DNA from: an uncultured Rhodospirillales bacterium
GTDB lineage: Bacteria; Pseudomonadota; Alphaproteobacteria; Azospirillales; Azospirillaceae
Assembly: GCA_903931735.1 (NCBI GenBank)
Contig: CAIZDL010000055.1
Span: 1-42,298 of the forward strand
Direction: 5' to 3'
Length of the DNA stretch: 42,298 bases
Under the pieces are notes generated by a model, which saw nothing but the letters and a program-made list of their open reading frames with translations, was not told the DNA's origin and did not search any database. This document shows positions 8,864 through 18,310 of the stretch, in pieces; the first letter of the stretch is position 1; each line of letters begins with the position of its first letter. A program made the position numbers and the translations under genes.

Positions 8864-10228
8864 ATGTTTGAGGGTTTGACCGGACGCTTGGGAGACATTT
8901 TCGACCGGCTGCGCAAGCGCGCGGCGTTGTCGGAAGATGATGTCAACGCCGTTTTGCGCGAAGTGCGGGTCGCCCTTCTTGAGGCCGATGTTGCGCTGCC
9001 GGTGGTCAAGACCTTTATCACTGGTGTCCGCGACCGGGCGGTTGGGGCCGAGGTGTTGCGCTCGGTGACGCCGGGCCAGATGGTGATCAAAATTGTTCAC
9101 GATCATCTGGTCGAGATGTTGGGCGGAGAGAGCGCCGGGGTTAACCTCGTTGCGGTGCCGCCGATTCCGATGATGCTGGTTGGCCTTCAGGGGTCGGGCA
9201 AGACCACCACCACCGCCAAGATCGCGTTGCGGCTCAAGACCCGCGACCGTAAAAAGGTGTTGATGGCCTCTCTCGACGTTCGGCGCCCGGCGGCGCAAGA
9301 GCAGTTGAAGGTGCTGGGCGAGCAGATCGATGTTGTAACCTTGCCAATCATCCCCGGGCAGCAGCCGGTTGAGATCGCTAAGCGCGCGCTCCAGACCGGT
9401 CGGCTTGAGGGGTACGACGTTGTCCTGCTCGATACTGCCGGCCGGCTCGCGATTGACGACGAGTTGATGGCCGAGGTGGCGGCGATCCGGGATGCTGTGA
9501 AGCCGACGGAAACGCTGTTGGTGGTCGATGCCATGACCGGCCAGGATGCGGTGACGGTCGCGACCCGATTTGAGCAGAGGGTCGGGTTGACCGGTATCGT
9601 GTTGACCAGGATTGATGGCGACGCTCGCGGCGGCGCCGCGCTTTCGATGCGCCAGATCACCGGTAAGCCGATTAAGCTGTTGGGTGTTGGCGAAAAAATT
9701 GATGCGCTGGAGGATTTTCACCCCGACCGTATCGCCGGGCGCATTTTGGGCATGGGTGATGTTGTCAGCCTGGTCGAAAAGGCCGCCGAGCATATCAATC
9801 AGGAAGAGGCAGAAAAGCTTGCCGCCAACTTCCAGGCCGGATCGTTCACGCTCGACGATATGGCGGCCCAGTTTAAGCAAGTCCGCAAGATGGGCGGCAT
9901 GTCGGGGATCATGGGGTTACTTCCCGGTGTGGGGAAAATCAAGAATCAGTTAAAAGAAGCCAATATCGACGAGAAGATGTTGAAGCGCCAAGAGGCGATC
10001 ATTTCTTCGATGACCAAGGCCGAGCGCCGCGATATTCGCCTTCTTAATGGCTCGCGCCGTCGGCGCATTGCCTCTGGTTCGGGGACCAGCGTTCAAGATG
10101 TCAATCGCCTGCTGAAGCAGTTTCAAGATATGCAGGGAATGATGAAGAAAATGAAGAAGCTCGGTCAAAAGGGGCTGTCCCGCCAAGGAATGCAGGCATT
10201 GCTGCCGCGAGGTTTGGGGGGGCGCTGA
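8864..10228 (+). CDS. ffh: Signal recognition particle protein Ffh
   Basis: MFEGLTGRLGDIFDRLRKRAALSEDDV..., GLQGSGKTTTTAKIA, DVRRPAAQEQL, DTAGRL and a Met-rich C-terminal M domain. Confidence 0.97.
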   Translation: MFEGLTGRLGDIFDRLRKRAALSEDDVNAVLREVRVALLEADVALPVVKTFITGVRDRAVGAEVLRSVTPGQMVIKIVHDHLVEMLGGESAGVNLVAVPPIPMMLVGLQGSGKTTTTAKIALRLKTRDRKKVLMASLDVRRPAAQEQLKVLGEQIDVVTLPIIPGQQPVEIAKRALQTGRLEGYDVVLLDTAGRLAIDDELMAEVAAIRDAVKPTETLLVVDAMTGQDAVTVATRFEQRVGLTGIVLTRIDGDARGGAALSMRQITGKPIKLLGVGEKIDALEDFHPDRIAGRILGMGDVVSLVEKAAEHINQEEAEKLAANFQAGSFTLDDMAAQFKQVRKMGGMSGIMGLLPGVGKIKNQLKEANIDEKMLKRQEAIISSMTKAERRDIRLLNGSRRRRIASGSGTSVQDVNRLLKQFQDMQGMMKKMKKLGQKGLSRQGMQALLPRGLGGR

Positions 10229-10323
10229 TGACGGGCTGTCTTGATGTGGCTGTCGCCGCATAAGGTTTCGTTTTTGCCATATCGACTATTGTTACCATCT
10301 CAACCAAGGAAAGCACGAATCGC

Positions 10324-10680
10324 ATGTCTCTGAAGATCCGGTTGGCCCGTGGCGGCGCCAAGAAGCGCCCCTTTTACAGCATCATCGTTGCTGATGCCCG
10401 CTCGCCCCGCGATGGCCGCTTTATCGAAAAGATCGGCACCTATAATCCGATGCTGGAAAAGGATCATCCCCAGCGTATCCAGATCGATGCCGAGCGCGCC
10501 AAGCATTGGTTGAGCGTCGGGGCTCAGCCGACTGATCGTGTGGCGCTGTTCTTTGGTCGTGCCGATTTGGTTGCAAAATCCGACGTTAAGGAAACTCCGA
10601 AAAAGTCGGCCCCCAAGGCCAAGGCTCAGGAGCGGGCCAAGCAGGAAGCGGCGCTGGCGGCGAAGGCGGCTCAGGGATAA
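10324..10680 (+). CDS. rpsP: 30S ribosomal protein S16
   Basis: [43 protein letters not shown]. Confidence 0.97.
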   Translation: MSLKIRLARGGAKKRPFYSIIVADARSPRDGRFIEKIGTYNPMLEKDHPQRIQIDAERAKHWLSVGAQPTDRVALFFGRADLVAKSDVKETPKKSAPKAKAQERAKQEAALAAKAAQG

Positions 10681-11199
10681 GTGGAGATGGTCGCCGGGGT
10701 GCGGGTCCAGGTTGGTGAGATTGTGGGCGTTCACGGCGTGCGTGGGCTGGTGCGCCTCAGGAGCTTTACCGAGGACCCGATGGCGGTTGCGGCCTATGGT
10801 CCGGTCGAGGATGAGGCGGGCCGGAGGAAGTTTGTCGTCCGGCTTCAATCGGCGGTAAAAGGGGTGTGGATTGCTCGCATCGAGGGTGTCGAAACTCGCG
10901 ATGCCGCCGAGGCTCTCCTGGGGGTGGGGTTGTACATTGATCGTGCGTGTCTGCCGGAGCCTGGGGAGGGGGAGTTTTACCACACCGATCTGATCGGGCT
11001 TCGGGCCGAGCGGGCCGGCGGCGGTGAGGACCTTGGCGTGGTTTTGGCGGTCCATGATTTTGGCGCTGGCACCATGCTGGAGTTGAAGTTGCCCGAGTGG
11101 GCGACGGCGATGGTGCCGTTTACGCTGGCGGCGGTGCCGCTGGTGGATTTGGCGGCTGGCCGGGTGGTGATTGACCCTCCGGAGGAGGTTGAGTTGTGA
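10681..11199 (+). CDS. rimM: Ribosome maturation factor RimM (GTG start)
   Basis: [23 protein letters not shown]...; located between rpsP and trmD. Confidence 0.95.
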   Translation: MEMVAGVRVQVGEIVGVHGVRGLVRLRSFTEDPMAVAAYGPVEDEAGRRKFVVRLQSAVKGVWIARIEGVETRDAAEALLGVGLYIDRACLPEPGEGEFYHTDLIGLRAERAGGGEDLGVVLAVHDFGAGTMLELKLPEWATAMVPFTLAAVPLVDLAAGRVVIDPPEEVEL

Positions 11200-12035
11200 G
11201 TCCCGCCTGGACGGCGCGGGTGCTGACCCTGTTTCCGGAGATGTTTCCGGGGCCACTTGGGATCAGTCTGGCCGGAAAGGCGTTGGAAAACGGCGTTTGG
11301 GCGTTGGAAACGGTAGACATTCGGGCTTTTGCGCGCGATAAACACCGCTCCGTCGACGACACGCCCTTTGGGGGCGGGCCGGGAATGGTGATGCGTCCAG
11401 ATGTTTTGGACGCTGCGTTGGCGGGGGCGACTGGGGCGGCGTTGGCCGGAGGGCAAGCCCTCGGTGTAACGGGGCAGGGGCGGATGATTTATCTTTCTCC
11501 CCGGGGCCGTCTCTTGGATCAGGCGCTGGTGAAGGATTTGGCCGCTGGACCAGGAGTGGTCCTGCTTTGCGGTCGGTATGAGGGGGTGGACCAGCGGGTC
11601 CTCGATTCGCGGGTCATTGAGGAGGTCAGTCTCGGCGATTTTGTGCTGTCGGGCGGCGAACCGGCGGCGTTGGCGTTAATCGACGCTTGCGTGCGGTTGT
11701 TGCCTGGGGTGATGGGGAACGCCGGGACCGCTGGCGAGGAAAGTTTTGAAGGGGGATTGCTGGAATATCCACATTATACCCGCCCCGCCGTCTGGACCGA
11801 TGGTCAGGGAGTGGAGCGGGGGGTGCCCGAAGTGTTGTTGTCGGGGCATCACGAAAACGTCAGGGCTTGGCGGTTGGCTGAGGCGGAAGCGGTTACGCAG
11901 GCGAGGCGGCCCGACCTGTGGCGGGTTTATGCCGAGGCCCATGAAGCGGAGTGGAATGCGCGGGAGGCAAAACGCCGCCGGCGACGGAAGAATAGGCTGG
12001 CGGGCGAGCGCTCCGCCGAGACGGGTGAAGGATAG
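11196..12035 (+). CDS. trmD: tRNA (guanine37-N1)-methyltransferase TrmD (GTG start, 4-nt overlap)
   Basis: [61 protein letters not shown]. Confidence 0.97.
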   Translation: MSPAWTARVLTLFPEMFPGPLGISLAGKALENGVWALETVDIRAFARDKHRSVDDTPFGGGPGMVMRPDVLDAALAGATGAALAGGQALGVTGQGRMIYLSPRGRLLDQALVKDLAAGPGVVLLCGRYEGVDQRVLDSRVIEEVSLGDFVLSGGEPAALALIDACVRLLPGVMGNAGTAGEESFEGGLLEYPHYTRPAVWTDGQGVERGVPEVLLSGHHENVRAWRLAEAEAVTQARRPDLWRVYAEAHEAEWNAREAKRRRRRKNRLAGERSAETGEG

Positions 12036-12040
12036 GTGTC

Positions 12041-12424
12041 ATGAATTTGTTGCAAAAGTTTAACCAAGCTCAAGTCGAGAAGCTGACCCAGGGTAAAACG
12101 ATCCCTGAGTTTTCGCCGGGCGACACCGTGCGCGTCAACGTCAAGGTCATTGAAGGAACGCGCGAGCGCATTCAGGCCTATGAAGGTGTTTGCATTGGTC
12201 GTCGCAGCGCCGATATCAACTCTTCGTTCACCGTGCGCAAGATTAGCTATGGTGAGGGGGTCGAGCGCGTGTTTCCGCTCTATAGCCCGCGTATTGACAG
12301 CATTGAGCTGGTCCGTAAGGGCGATGTTCGCCGCGCCAAGCTCTATTATCTGCGCGATTTGCGTGGCAAGTCCGCCCGCATCACCGAGCGTACTACAGGG
12401 CGGGGCATGAATAAGTCAGCCTGA
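12041..12424 (+). CDS. rplS: 50S ribosomal protein L19
   Basis: [35 protein letters not shown]...[21 protein letters not shown]. Confidence 0.97.
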   Translation: MNLLQKFNQAQVEKLTQGKTIPEFSPGDTVRVNVKVIEGTRERIQAYEGVCIGRRSADINSSFTVRKISYGEGVERVFPLYSPRIDSIELVRKGDVRRAKLYYLRDLRGKSARITERTTGRGMNKSA

Positions 12425-12466
12425 ACTCGGTTGTGCTGGGTTTTTGGGGTGTGAGGGTTCGAGATC

Positions 12467-12493
12467 AGTGGGGGCGCAGGGCGCGTCCCCACT
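12467..12493 (+). terminator. Terminator-like hairpin after rplS
   Basis: AGTGGGGGCGC-AGGGC-GCGTCCCCACT then TT; one G-U pair. Confidence 0.55.
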
Positions 12494-12625
12494 TTAAGCG
12501 CTTGGGTTGTCGGCGCTGATAAGTTTATTGGCCCGGCCTCGGTTTGCGTGTGGTTGCTGCGGTCTTTTCGCTGGTGCCTTGTTGGCGGGCTTGGTCGAAG
12601 ATCGCAAACATTTCATTGAGGTCGC

Positions 12626-13069
12626 TCAGTATCTTTTCCATGTCCCACCCTCTTTTTGTTCGCGATCGGTTGAGAGGTGCGCGAGTTGCCGGTCGGCCCG
12701 CTTTTTAACGTCGCCGAGGCGGTTGGCCATTTTGTCAAGCTCGGCTGCAACGGTGGCGTTTACAAACAAACAGGCGCGCACATCTTGTTCAAACCGACGC
12801 TGCATTGGTAACTGGAAGAACTCGATAAAAGCTCTCGCATGCCCACCAAATGATTCTATGCAGGCGTTTAAGATAATTTGCGAATCTCGTCTGTTGACGA
12901 GGTTGGTTTTGCACTTATTTATGATCTTCACAGTTTCTTCTAGCATCTGCCGCCCGTAGTAAACGTGCTCGCTCAAATATGAGTCTTTCTCCTTCTCCGT
13001 CATCTCTTTTGCTTTCTTTTGACGGGATTGGTTTTCGATTTTCATAGAATCACCATCGGGCGTAAACAT
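12626..13069 (-). CDS. Hypothetical helical protein
   Basis: 147 aa ORF, lysine/glutamate-rich N-terminus; no family recognised. Start may be the internal Met at 13045. Confidence 0.5.
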   Translation of the reverse strand: MFTPDGDSMKIENQSRQKKAKEMTEKEKDSYLSEHVYYGRQMLEETVKIINKCKTNLVNRRDSQIILNACIESFGGHARAFIEFFQLPMQRRFEQDVRACLFVNATVAAELDKMANRLGDVKKRADRQLAHLSTDREQKEGGTWKRY

Positions 13070-13276
13070 CTGAGTTTAAACTTTCGGTAATACGGCAAAT
13101 TATGCGGTGGGGCAGGAAAGCACCCAGCGCCACATGGCTATTTGACCCGGGTAGCGAGCGCTGGCGCTGTCGACGTGAACCACTCCTAACGCCTTAGCAT
13201 AAGAAAGTGGCTTGCGGATAGAGGGATCGTTCGGTTTTATTCTCCCCAACCTTGACCGTTTGGCTGTCCTACGGCA

Positions 13277-14476
13277 TTGTGCCCGCAGCACTTTCCCTTC
13301 GAATCTATATCGGATATCCCCGTGCTGAGTGTCTTTGTTCTTGTGAATGCCGTGCTGATTGCCGCGACGTGTGCCGGGGCGGGCTTTTTGGTGGTGGCGG
13401 CGGTGATGGTGCGGCGGTTTGCCGCAGAAAGCGCCCCGGTTCAACAGCGGGGGGCGGCGGTGACGGTGTTGAAGCCGCTCTGTGGCGACGAGCCCAATCT
13501 TTACGAGAATTTGCGCTCATTTTGTACCCAGCGCTACCCAAAATTCCAGGTGGTCTTTGGCGTTGGATGCGCGGATGATCCGGCGATTGCGGTGGTGGAG
13601 CGGCTTAAGGCCGAAATGCCAGAGGTGGATATTGCGCTGGTGGTCGGTAATCATGTTCATGGTGCGAACCTTAAAATTAGTAACGTCATAAATATGATGA
13701 GGCTGGCGCGACACGATATTCTGGTTCTCTGCGATAGTGACATGCGGGCGCGACCAGATTATCTTGAGGCGGTCGCTGGAGCATTACAAGAGCCGGGCGT
13801 TGGGTTGGTGACGTGTCTTTATACTGGGCGTCCGGTGCCTGGTGTATGGTCCCAACTGGGGGCGATGTTTATCACCCACAGTTTTCTACCTCAGGTGCTC
13901 GTGGGCCGGTTGGTTGGCGCGCGTCAGGGTTGTTTCGGCGCCACCATGGCGCTCACGCGCCAGACTTTGGAGCGGCTCGGCGGTTTTGAGTCATTGGTAG
14001 ATAAGTTGGCCGATGATTATGCCTTGGGCGCGGCAGTGCGAGCGCTGGGGTTGCGGGTGGCGCTCTCGTCCCATGTCATTGAAACTCAAGTCAATGAGCC
14101 AGATTTTTTGACCCTCTGGCGCCATGAATTGCGGTGGGGACGGACGTTGCGCTCGATCGAGCCTGCGGGCTATGCCGCTTCCATCATCACTCAGCCGTTA
14201 TTGCCAGCGACCTTGCTTTTGGTTTTGAGCGGCGGTGCGCTCTATGGGGCGGTGATTTTTGTGGCAGTCATGGCGATCCGGATCGGCTATAACCTGATGG
14301 TGGACGCGACGCTGAAGGTTCTGCCGTCGCCGCTGTGGCTGCTCCCGGCTCGCGACTATCTGTCGGTCGCCGTGCTGCTTGCCAGCTTCTGCGGCAGTGG
14401 CGTAACATGGCGAACGCAGTCATTCCACGTCAATTCCGACGGCCTACTGACCCTCGACGGAGACATCCGCCCATGA
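13277..14476 (+). CDS. hpnI: Ceramide-glucosyltransferase-like hopanoid glycosyltransferase HpnI
   Basis: VTVLKPLCGDEPNLYENLRSFCTQRYPKFQVVFGV, DILVLCDSDMRARPDYL, LADDYALG, HELRWGRTLRSI; directly upstream of hpnJ. Start may be GTG at 13322. Confidence 0.85.
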   Translation: MCPQHFPFESISDIPVLSVFVLVNAVLIAATCAGAGFLVVAAVMVRRFAAESAPVQQRGAAVTVLKPLCGDEPNLYENLRSFCTQRYPKFQVVFGVGCADDPAIAVVERLKAEMPEVDIALVVGNHVHGANLKISNVINMMRLARHDILVLCDSDMRARPDYLEAVAGALQEPGVGLVTCLYTGRPVPGVWSQLGAMFITHSFLPQVLVGRLVGARQGCFGATMALTRQTLERLGGFESLVDKLADDYALGAAVRALGLRVALSSHVIETQVNEPDFLTLWRHELRWGRTLRSIEPAGYAASIITQPLLPATLLLVLSGGALYGAVIFVAVMAIRIGYNLMVDATLKVLPSPLWLLPARDYLSVAVLLASFCGSGVTWRTQSFHVNSDGLLTLDGDIRP

Positions 14477-15900
14477 TGAAGACCTTATTTCTCCAGCCGC
14501 CGTCCTTCGAGGGCTTCGATGGGGGCGCCGGCTCGCGCTATCAGGCGCGGCGGGAAATCCGGTCGTTCTGGTATCCGACTTGGCTGGCGCAGCCGGCCGC
14601 GCTGGTTCCTGGCAGTAAGCTGATCGACGCGCCCCCCGCGCGCATCGGCATGGATAAGATTCTGCCGTTGGCAAAAGACTATGATCTGGTGGTGATGCAC
14701 ACCTCCCAGCCGTCTTTTGCCAATGATGTTAAAGTAGCCGCGGCGCTAAAAGAACAGAATCCCAAGCTGATGGTCGGTCTTGTCGGCGCCAAAGTCGCGG
14801 TCGACCCGGCGGGCAGCCTGGAAAGCGCGCCGGTGATTGATTTTGTCGGTCGCAATGAGTTTGATTTTACGATCAAAGAAGTTGCCGAGGGGCGGCCGTT
14901 TAAAGATATCGTCGGATTGAGTTATCGAGATGCCGAGGGCGCGATTATTCATAATGCCGAGCGGCCGGTACTCGAAGATATGGATCAGCTGCCGTTTGTG
15001 TCGGAGGTTTATAAGCGTGATCTTCACATTGAGGATTACTTTATTGGATACCTTAAACACCCTTACATTTCATTTTATACCGGTCGGGGCTGCAAGTCTC
15101 ACTGCACCTTCTGTCTCTGGCCTCAAACGGTTGGCGGCCACAAGTACCGGGTGCGCAGCGCGGATCATGTTGCGGCGGAGATCGCATATTGTCAAAAGGC
15201 GTTTCCGCAGGTTAAAGAATACTTCTTCGATGACGACACGTTTACCGATAATCTTCCTCGTGCCGAGGAAATTGCGCGAAAGTTGGGCAAGTTGGGGGTG
15301 ATGTGGTCGTGTAACGCCAAGGCCAATGTGCCGCGCGAGACCTTGAAGATATTGAAGGATAATGGTCTTCGGCTGTTGCTGGTCGGCTATGAGTCGGGAA
15401 ATCAGCAGATTCTTCATAATATTCGCAAGGGCCTGTTGATTGAGACCGCGAAAAAGTTCACCAAGGATTGTCATGAGCTTGGCATTCAGATCCACGGTAC
15501 CTTCATTCTCGGCCTGCCTGGTGAAACTAAAGAGACCATCGAGGAAACTATTCGTTACGCCGCCGAAATCAACCCGCATACGGTGCAGGTCTCTTTGGCC
15601 GCGCCGTATCCCGGCACGCGGCTTTATCAGGAAGCGACCGAGAATGGTTGGCTTGATACCGCTCATGCGGAGTTGATCGATGAGCGCGGCGTTCAGATTG
15701 CGCCGCTCCATTATCCGCATTTGACACATACAGAAATTTTCGACTCGGTCGAGACTTTCTATAAGCGCTTTTACTTTCGGGGTTCCAAGATCGGATCGAT
15801 CGTTTGGGAGATGATTTGCAGTCCCGAAATGATGAAGCGGCGCTTGCGGGAAGGCGTGGAGTTCTTCCAGTTCTTGAGGGACCGTAAGACTGCTTGCTAA
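14473..15900 (+). CDS. hpnJ: Hopanoid biosynthesis radical SAM protein HpnJ
   Basis: MMKTLFLQPPSFEGFDGGAGSRYQARREIRSFWYPTWLAQPA; GRGCKSHCTFCLWPQTVGGHKYR (CxxxCxxC radical SAM cluster). Confidence 0.92.
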   Translation: MMKTLFLQPPSFEGFDGGAGSRYQARREIRSFWYPTWLAQPAALVPGSKLIDAPPARIGMDKILPLAKDYDLVVMHTSQPSFANDVKVAAALKEQNPKLMVGLVGAKVAVDPAGSLESAPVIDFVGRNEFDFTIKEVAEGRPFKDIVGLSYRDAEGAIIHNAERPVLEDMDQLPFVSEVYKRDLHIEDYFIGYLKHPYISFYTGRGCKSHCTFCLWPQTVGGHKYRVRSADHVAAEIAYCQKAFPQVKEYFFDDDTFTDNLPRAEEIARKLGKLGVMWSCNAKANVPRETLKILKDNGLRLLLVGYESGNQQILHNIRKGLLIETAKKFTKDCHELGIQIHGTFILGLPGETKETIEETIRYAAEINPHTVQVSLAAPYPGTRLYQEATENGWLDTAHAELIDERGVQIAPLHYPHLTHTEIFDSVETFYKRFYFRGSKIGSIVWEMICSPEMMKRRLREGVEFFQFLRDRKTAC

Positions 15901-15910
15901 AGGAGCCGAT

Positions 15911-15938
15911 GCGATGCGGTTTGAGAACACCGCATCGC
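15911..15938 (+). other. Perfect 10-bp inverted repeat between hpnJ and elbB
   Basis: GCGATGCGGT-TTGAGAAC-ACCGCATCGC. Confidence 0.65.
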
Positions 15939-15968
15939 GTTTGGTGTTGGTGTGCGAGGAGACCGGCG

Positions 15969-16628
15969 ATGCGTGGTAAAAAGAAGATCGCGGTTGTACT
16001 CTCGGGATGCGGTGTCTACGACGGCGCCGAGGTCCATGAGGCCGTGTTGACCTTGTTGGCAATCAACCGGCATGGCGCCGAGGCCGTTTGCTTTGCGCCG
16101 GACATCCACCAGCACCATGTCATTAATCACGTGACTGGGCAGAGCGCGCCGGAAACCAGGAATGTGCTTGTCGAGTCGGCGCGCATCGCTCGGGGTGAGA
16201 TCTCGGATCTTGCCAAATTTGACGCCGCCGAGGTTGATGCGTTGGTGTTTCCGGGCGGATTCGGTGCTGCGAAGAACTTGTCGAGCTTTGCCTTCGACGG
16301 CGCGGATGCTTCTGTCAATTCCGGGGTTGAGGCGGTAATCAAGGCGATGGTCGCCGCAGGAAAGCCGGTGGCGGCGTTATGTATCGCGCCGGTTTTGCTG
16401 GCAAAGTGTCTTGGCGATAAGGTGGAATTGACCATCGGGCAAGATGCCGACACCGCCGCCGCTTTGGAAAAGATGGGGGCTCATCACATTCGGAGTCGTC
16501 AGGCTGAGGTGGTCGTCGACCGCAAACACAAGATCGTGACCTCGCCTTGCTACATGCTCGAGTCGTCGGTGGCCCAAATCGCCGATGGTGCCGATGCCGT
16601 GATCAAAGCGGTGTTGGGGTTGCTTTAG
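15969..16628 (+). CDS. elbB: Isoprenoid biosynthesis glyoxalase ElbB (DJ-1/PfpI family)
   Basis: KKIAVVLSGCGVYDGAEVHEAVLTLLAINRHGAEAVCFAPDIHQHHVINH...VFPGGFGAAKNLSSFA. Confidence 0.93.
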   Translation: MRGKKKIAVVLSGCGVYDGAEVHEAVLTLLAINRHGAEAVCFAPDIHQHHVINHVTGQSAPETRNVLVESARIARGEISDLAKFDAAEVDALVFPGGFGAAKNLSSFAFDGADASVNSGVEAVIKAMVAAGKPVAALCIAPVLLAKCLGDKVELTIGQDADTAAALEKMGAHHIRSRQAEVVVDRKHKIVTSPCYMLESSVAQIADGADAVIKAVLGLL

Positions 16629-16679
16629 AGCGGGGCGCGAAGGGGGGGGACACATCCCGTAGCGTTGATCCGCTCTAAA
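16624..16679. repeat. Intergenic palindromic repeat, copy 1
   Basis: TTTAGAGCGG...CCGCTCTAAA perfect 10-bp termini; interior CGTAGCGTTGATCCG shared with the 22215 copy. Confidence 0.7.
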
Positions 16680-16728
16680 AAATAAAAAGTTAAGAGCGCC
16701 ATGCTCTAAAGTGCGCCTCTCGGCCGGG

Positions 16729-17688
16729 TTATGCCCCTTTAAGGGCGTAAAAGCGGTAGCATTTGAGGCCGGAGTTGAGGGCGGTGACGCGGTTTGCCCA
16801 GGTCTCGACCTCATCAATGACGTTGATTTTGGTTTCTTTATCGAGGTTATGCTTTTCCAGATGCTCGGTTAGCGCTTTGATCGCGGCCAGGATTTGGGTG
16901 CGGTGAGGAATGGTGATATCCTCGTGGACTCGGAGATCGAGGTTGCATTGGGCGCAAGCATCGAGCGCGCCTTGGAGCGTCCACAGTTGTGGTTCCAGAG
17001 GTTCGCGGTCGCACCAAGTGATGATTGGCTTCGCTGTTTGCTTCCCGGCTTCAATCACGTAGTCTGTAAATAAAAATTGGCCGCGAGGTTTGAGTATTTC
17101 CTCAACGCGGTCAAAGAGTGTGGTCTTGTCCTTGATCGTGAAGAAAACATCTTTGGCGAAAACAGCATCGACCTTCTTAGAGTATTTGAAGTTTTCCGGA
17201 TCATACACTTCAACTGGCGCATGTTTATTCATGCCGGCCTTTGTTGAACGCAGCATTCCTTGTTCGGCGAGGAAGGGGGATGCTTCCAGCCCGGTTACAT
17301 AGCAACCCGTGGCCGCCATGCAGCGTGCCGCCCCACCAAGGCCGCAGCCGAGTTCGAGAACCGTCATCGACGGATTGAGGCCAAGGGGTTTGATGAGCGT
17401 CGAGATCAGTTCGATGCCGCCCGGTAATACATAGCCCGTTCCCCAGATCTTTTCGGCCACCTCGATTCGGGTGGCGGACCACAGGGGCTTGCCGTGGCGG
17501 TTCAGGCCAGCGCTGCTATGGCTTTCATCGGGGGCTTCGGCGCCTTCTTCGCCGTGCTTTGCACGCTTGCGTCGCAAGCCCGAAAGATCATAGCCCTCCC
17601 ACCACGCTAACAGCTTGGTTTTCAGCGGTAAATCGGGGCGTTCTTCGTCCGTTTGTTTACCGTGTTCGGGGGTATGCGGTGTCGTCAT
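16729..17688 (-). CDS. SAM-dependent methyltransferase
   Basis: MTVLELGCGLGGAARCMAATGCYVTGLEASPFLAE; VDAVFAKDVFFTIKDKTTLFDRVEEILKPRGQFLFTDYV. Confidence 0.82.
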   Translation of the reverse strand: MTTPHTPEHGKQTDEERPDLPLKTKLLAWWEGYDLSGLRRKRAKHGEEGAEAPDESHSSAGLNRHGKPLWSATRIEVAEKIWGTGYVLPGGIELISTLIKPLGLNPSMTVLELGCGLGGAARCMAATGCYVTGLEASPFLAEQGMLRSTKAGMNKHAPVEVYDPENFKYSKKVDAVFAKDVFFTIKDKTTLFDRVEEILKPRGQFLFTDYVIEAGKQTAKPIITWCDREPLEPQLWTLQGALDACAQCNLDLRVHEDITIPHRTQILAAIKALTEHLEKHNLDKETKINVIDEVETWANRVTALNSGLKCYRFYALKGA

Positions 17689-17857
17689 CGGGTGAGCAGT
17701 TTGTTGGTGTGACCGGAAATTGTGCAGGCTCAATCGGGTATGGCTGGGTATCGTTGGCCCGGCACGGCCGCGAACTTGGCAAACTTCCTTTCGCGAGGAT
17801 GAGGTTACAGCAACGCGCTTTGATTAGGCAAAGTTTCTTGAATCCCGATAGACATCC

Positions 17858-17935
17858 CTCTAATCGCCGGAAGGGACGATTAGAGCATGATGCGATCAAG
17901 CGGATTCGTTTTTAGAGCGGATCACCGCTACGGGG
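17858..17935. repeat. Intergenic palindromic repeat, copy 2 (composite)
   Basis: CTCTAATCG...CGATTAGAG perfect IR, then CATGATGCGATCAAGCGGATTCG and TTTAGAGCGGATCACCGCTACGG, similar to the reverse complement of copy 1. Confidence 0.6.
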
Positions 17936-18310
17936 GGGAGCCCTCCCATATGCGCTAGGATAATCTAGACATAGGGAAATCGGTGTCTGATTCATAGGGG
18001 CGATGCAGACGATTTCTCTCCTTACGGAAGCTGGTTGGCCCTGGTGGCCTTTCGCTCCGCGGGGCTGTGAGTTGGGAGAAAATGCAGGGCCTTGCGCGGT
18101 TGACCGACCCGTCTCTGAACGATCGTCTTCACGCCGCCAGAGATTTCCTTGAGGGGATCGTCGGTCTGGCTCTCGCCCACGAGATCACACGACCAACGCC
18201 GGACTTCGGCCGATATTTTCGGTGCCGTCCTGACCAAATCACTTCAATTGCAGGCCGCCAATGGGCAGAAAAAGGTCAATATCTAGGGCCATTGGTATGT
18301 CTTGTTGCTG

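Noticed and set aside
8606-9880. N-terminal extension of the 855 aa metY ORF
   Set aside because: Runs antisense through ffh; the enzyme starts at MSGPWKNPETIVLHAGH (8605).
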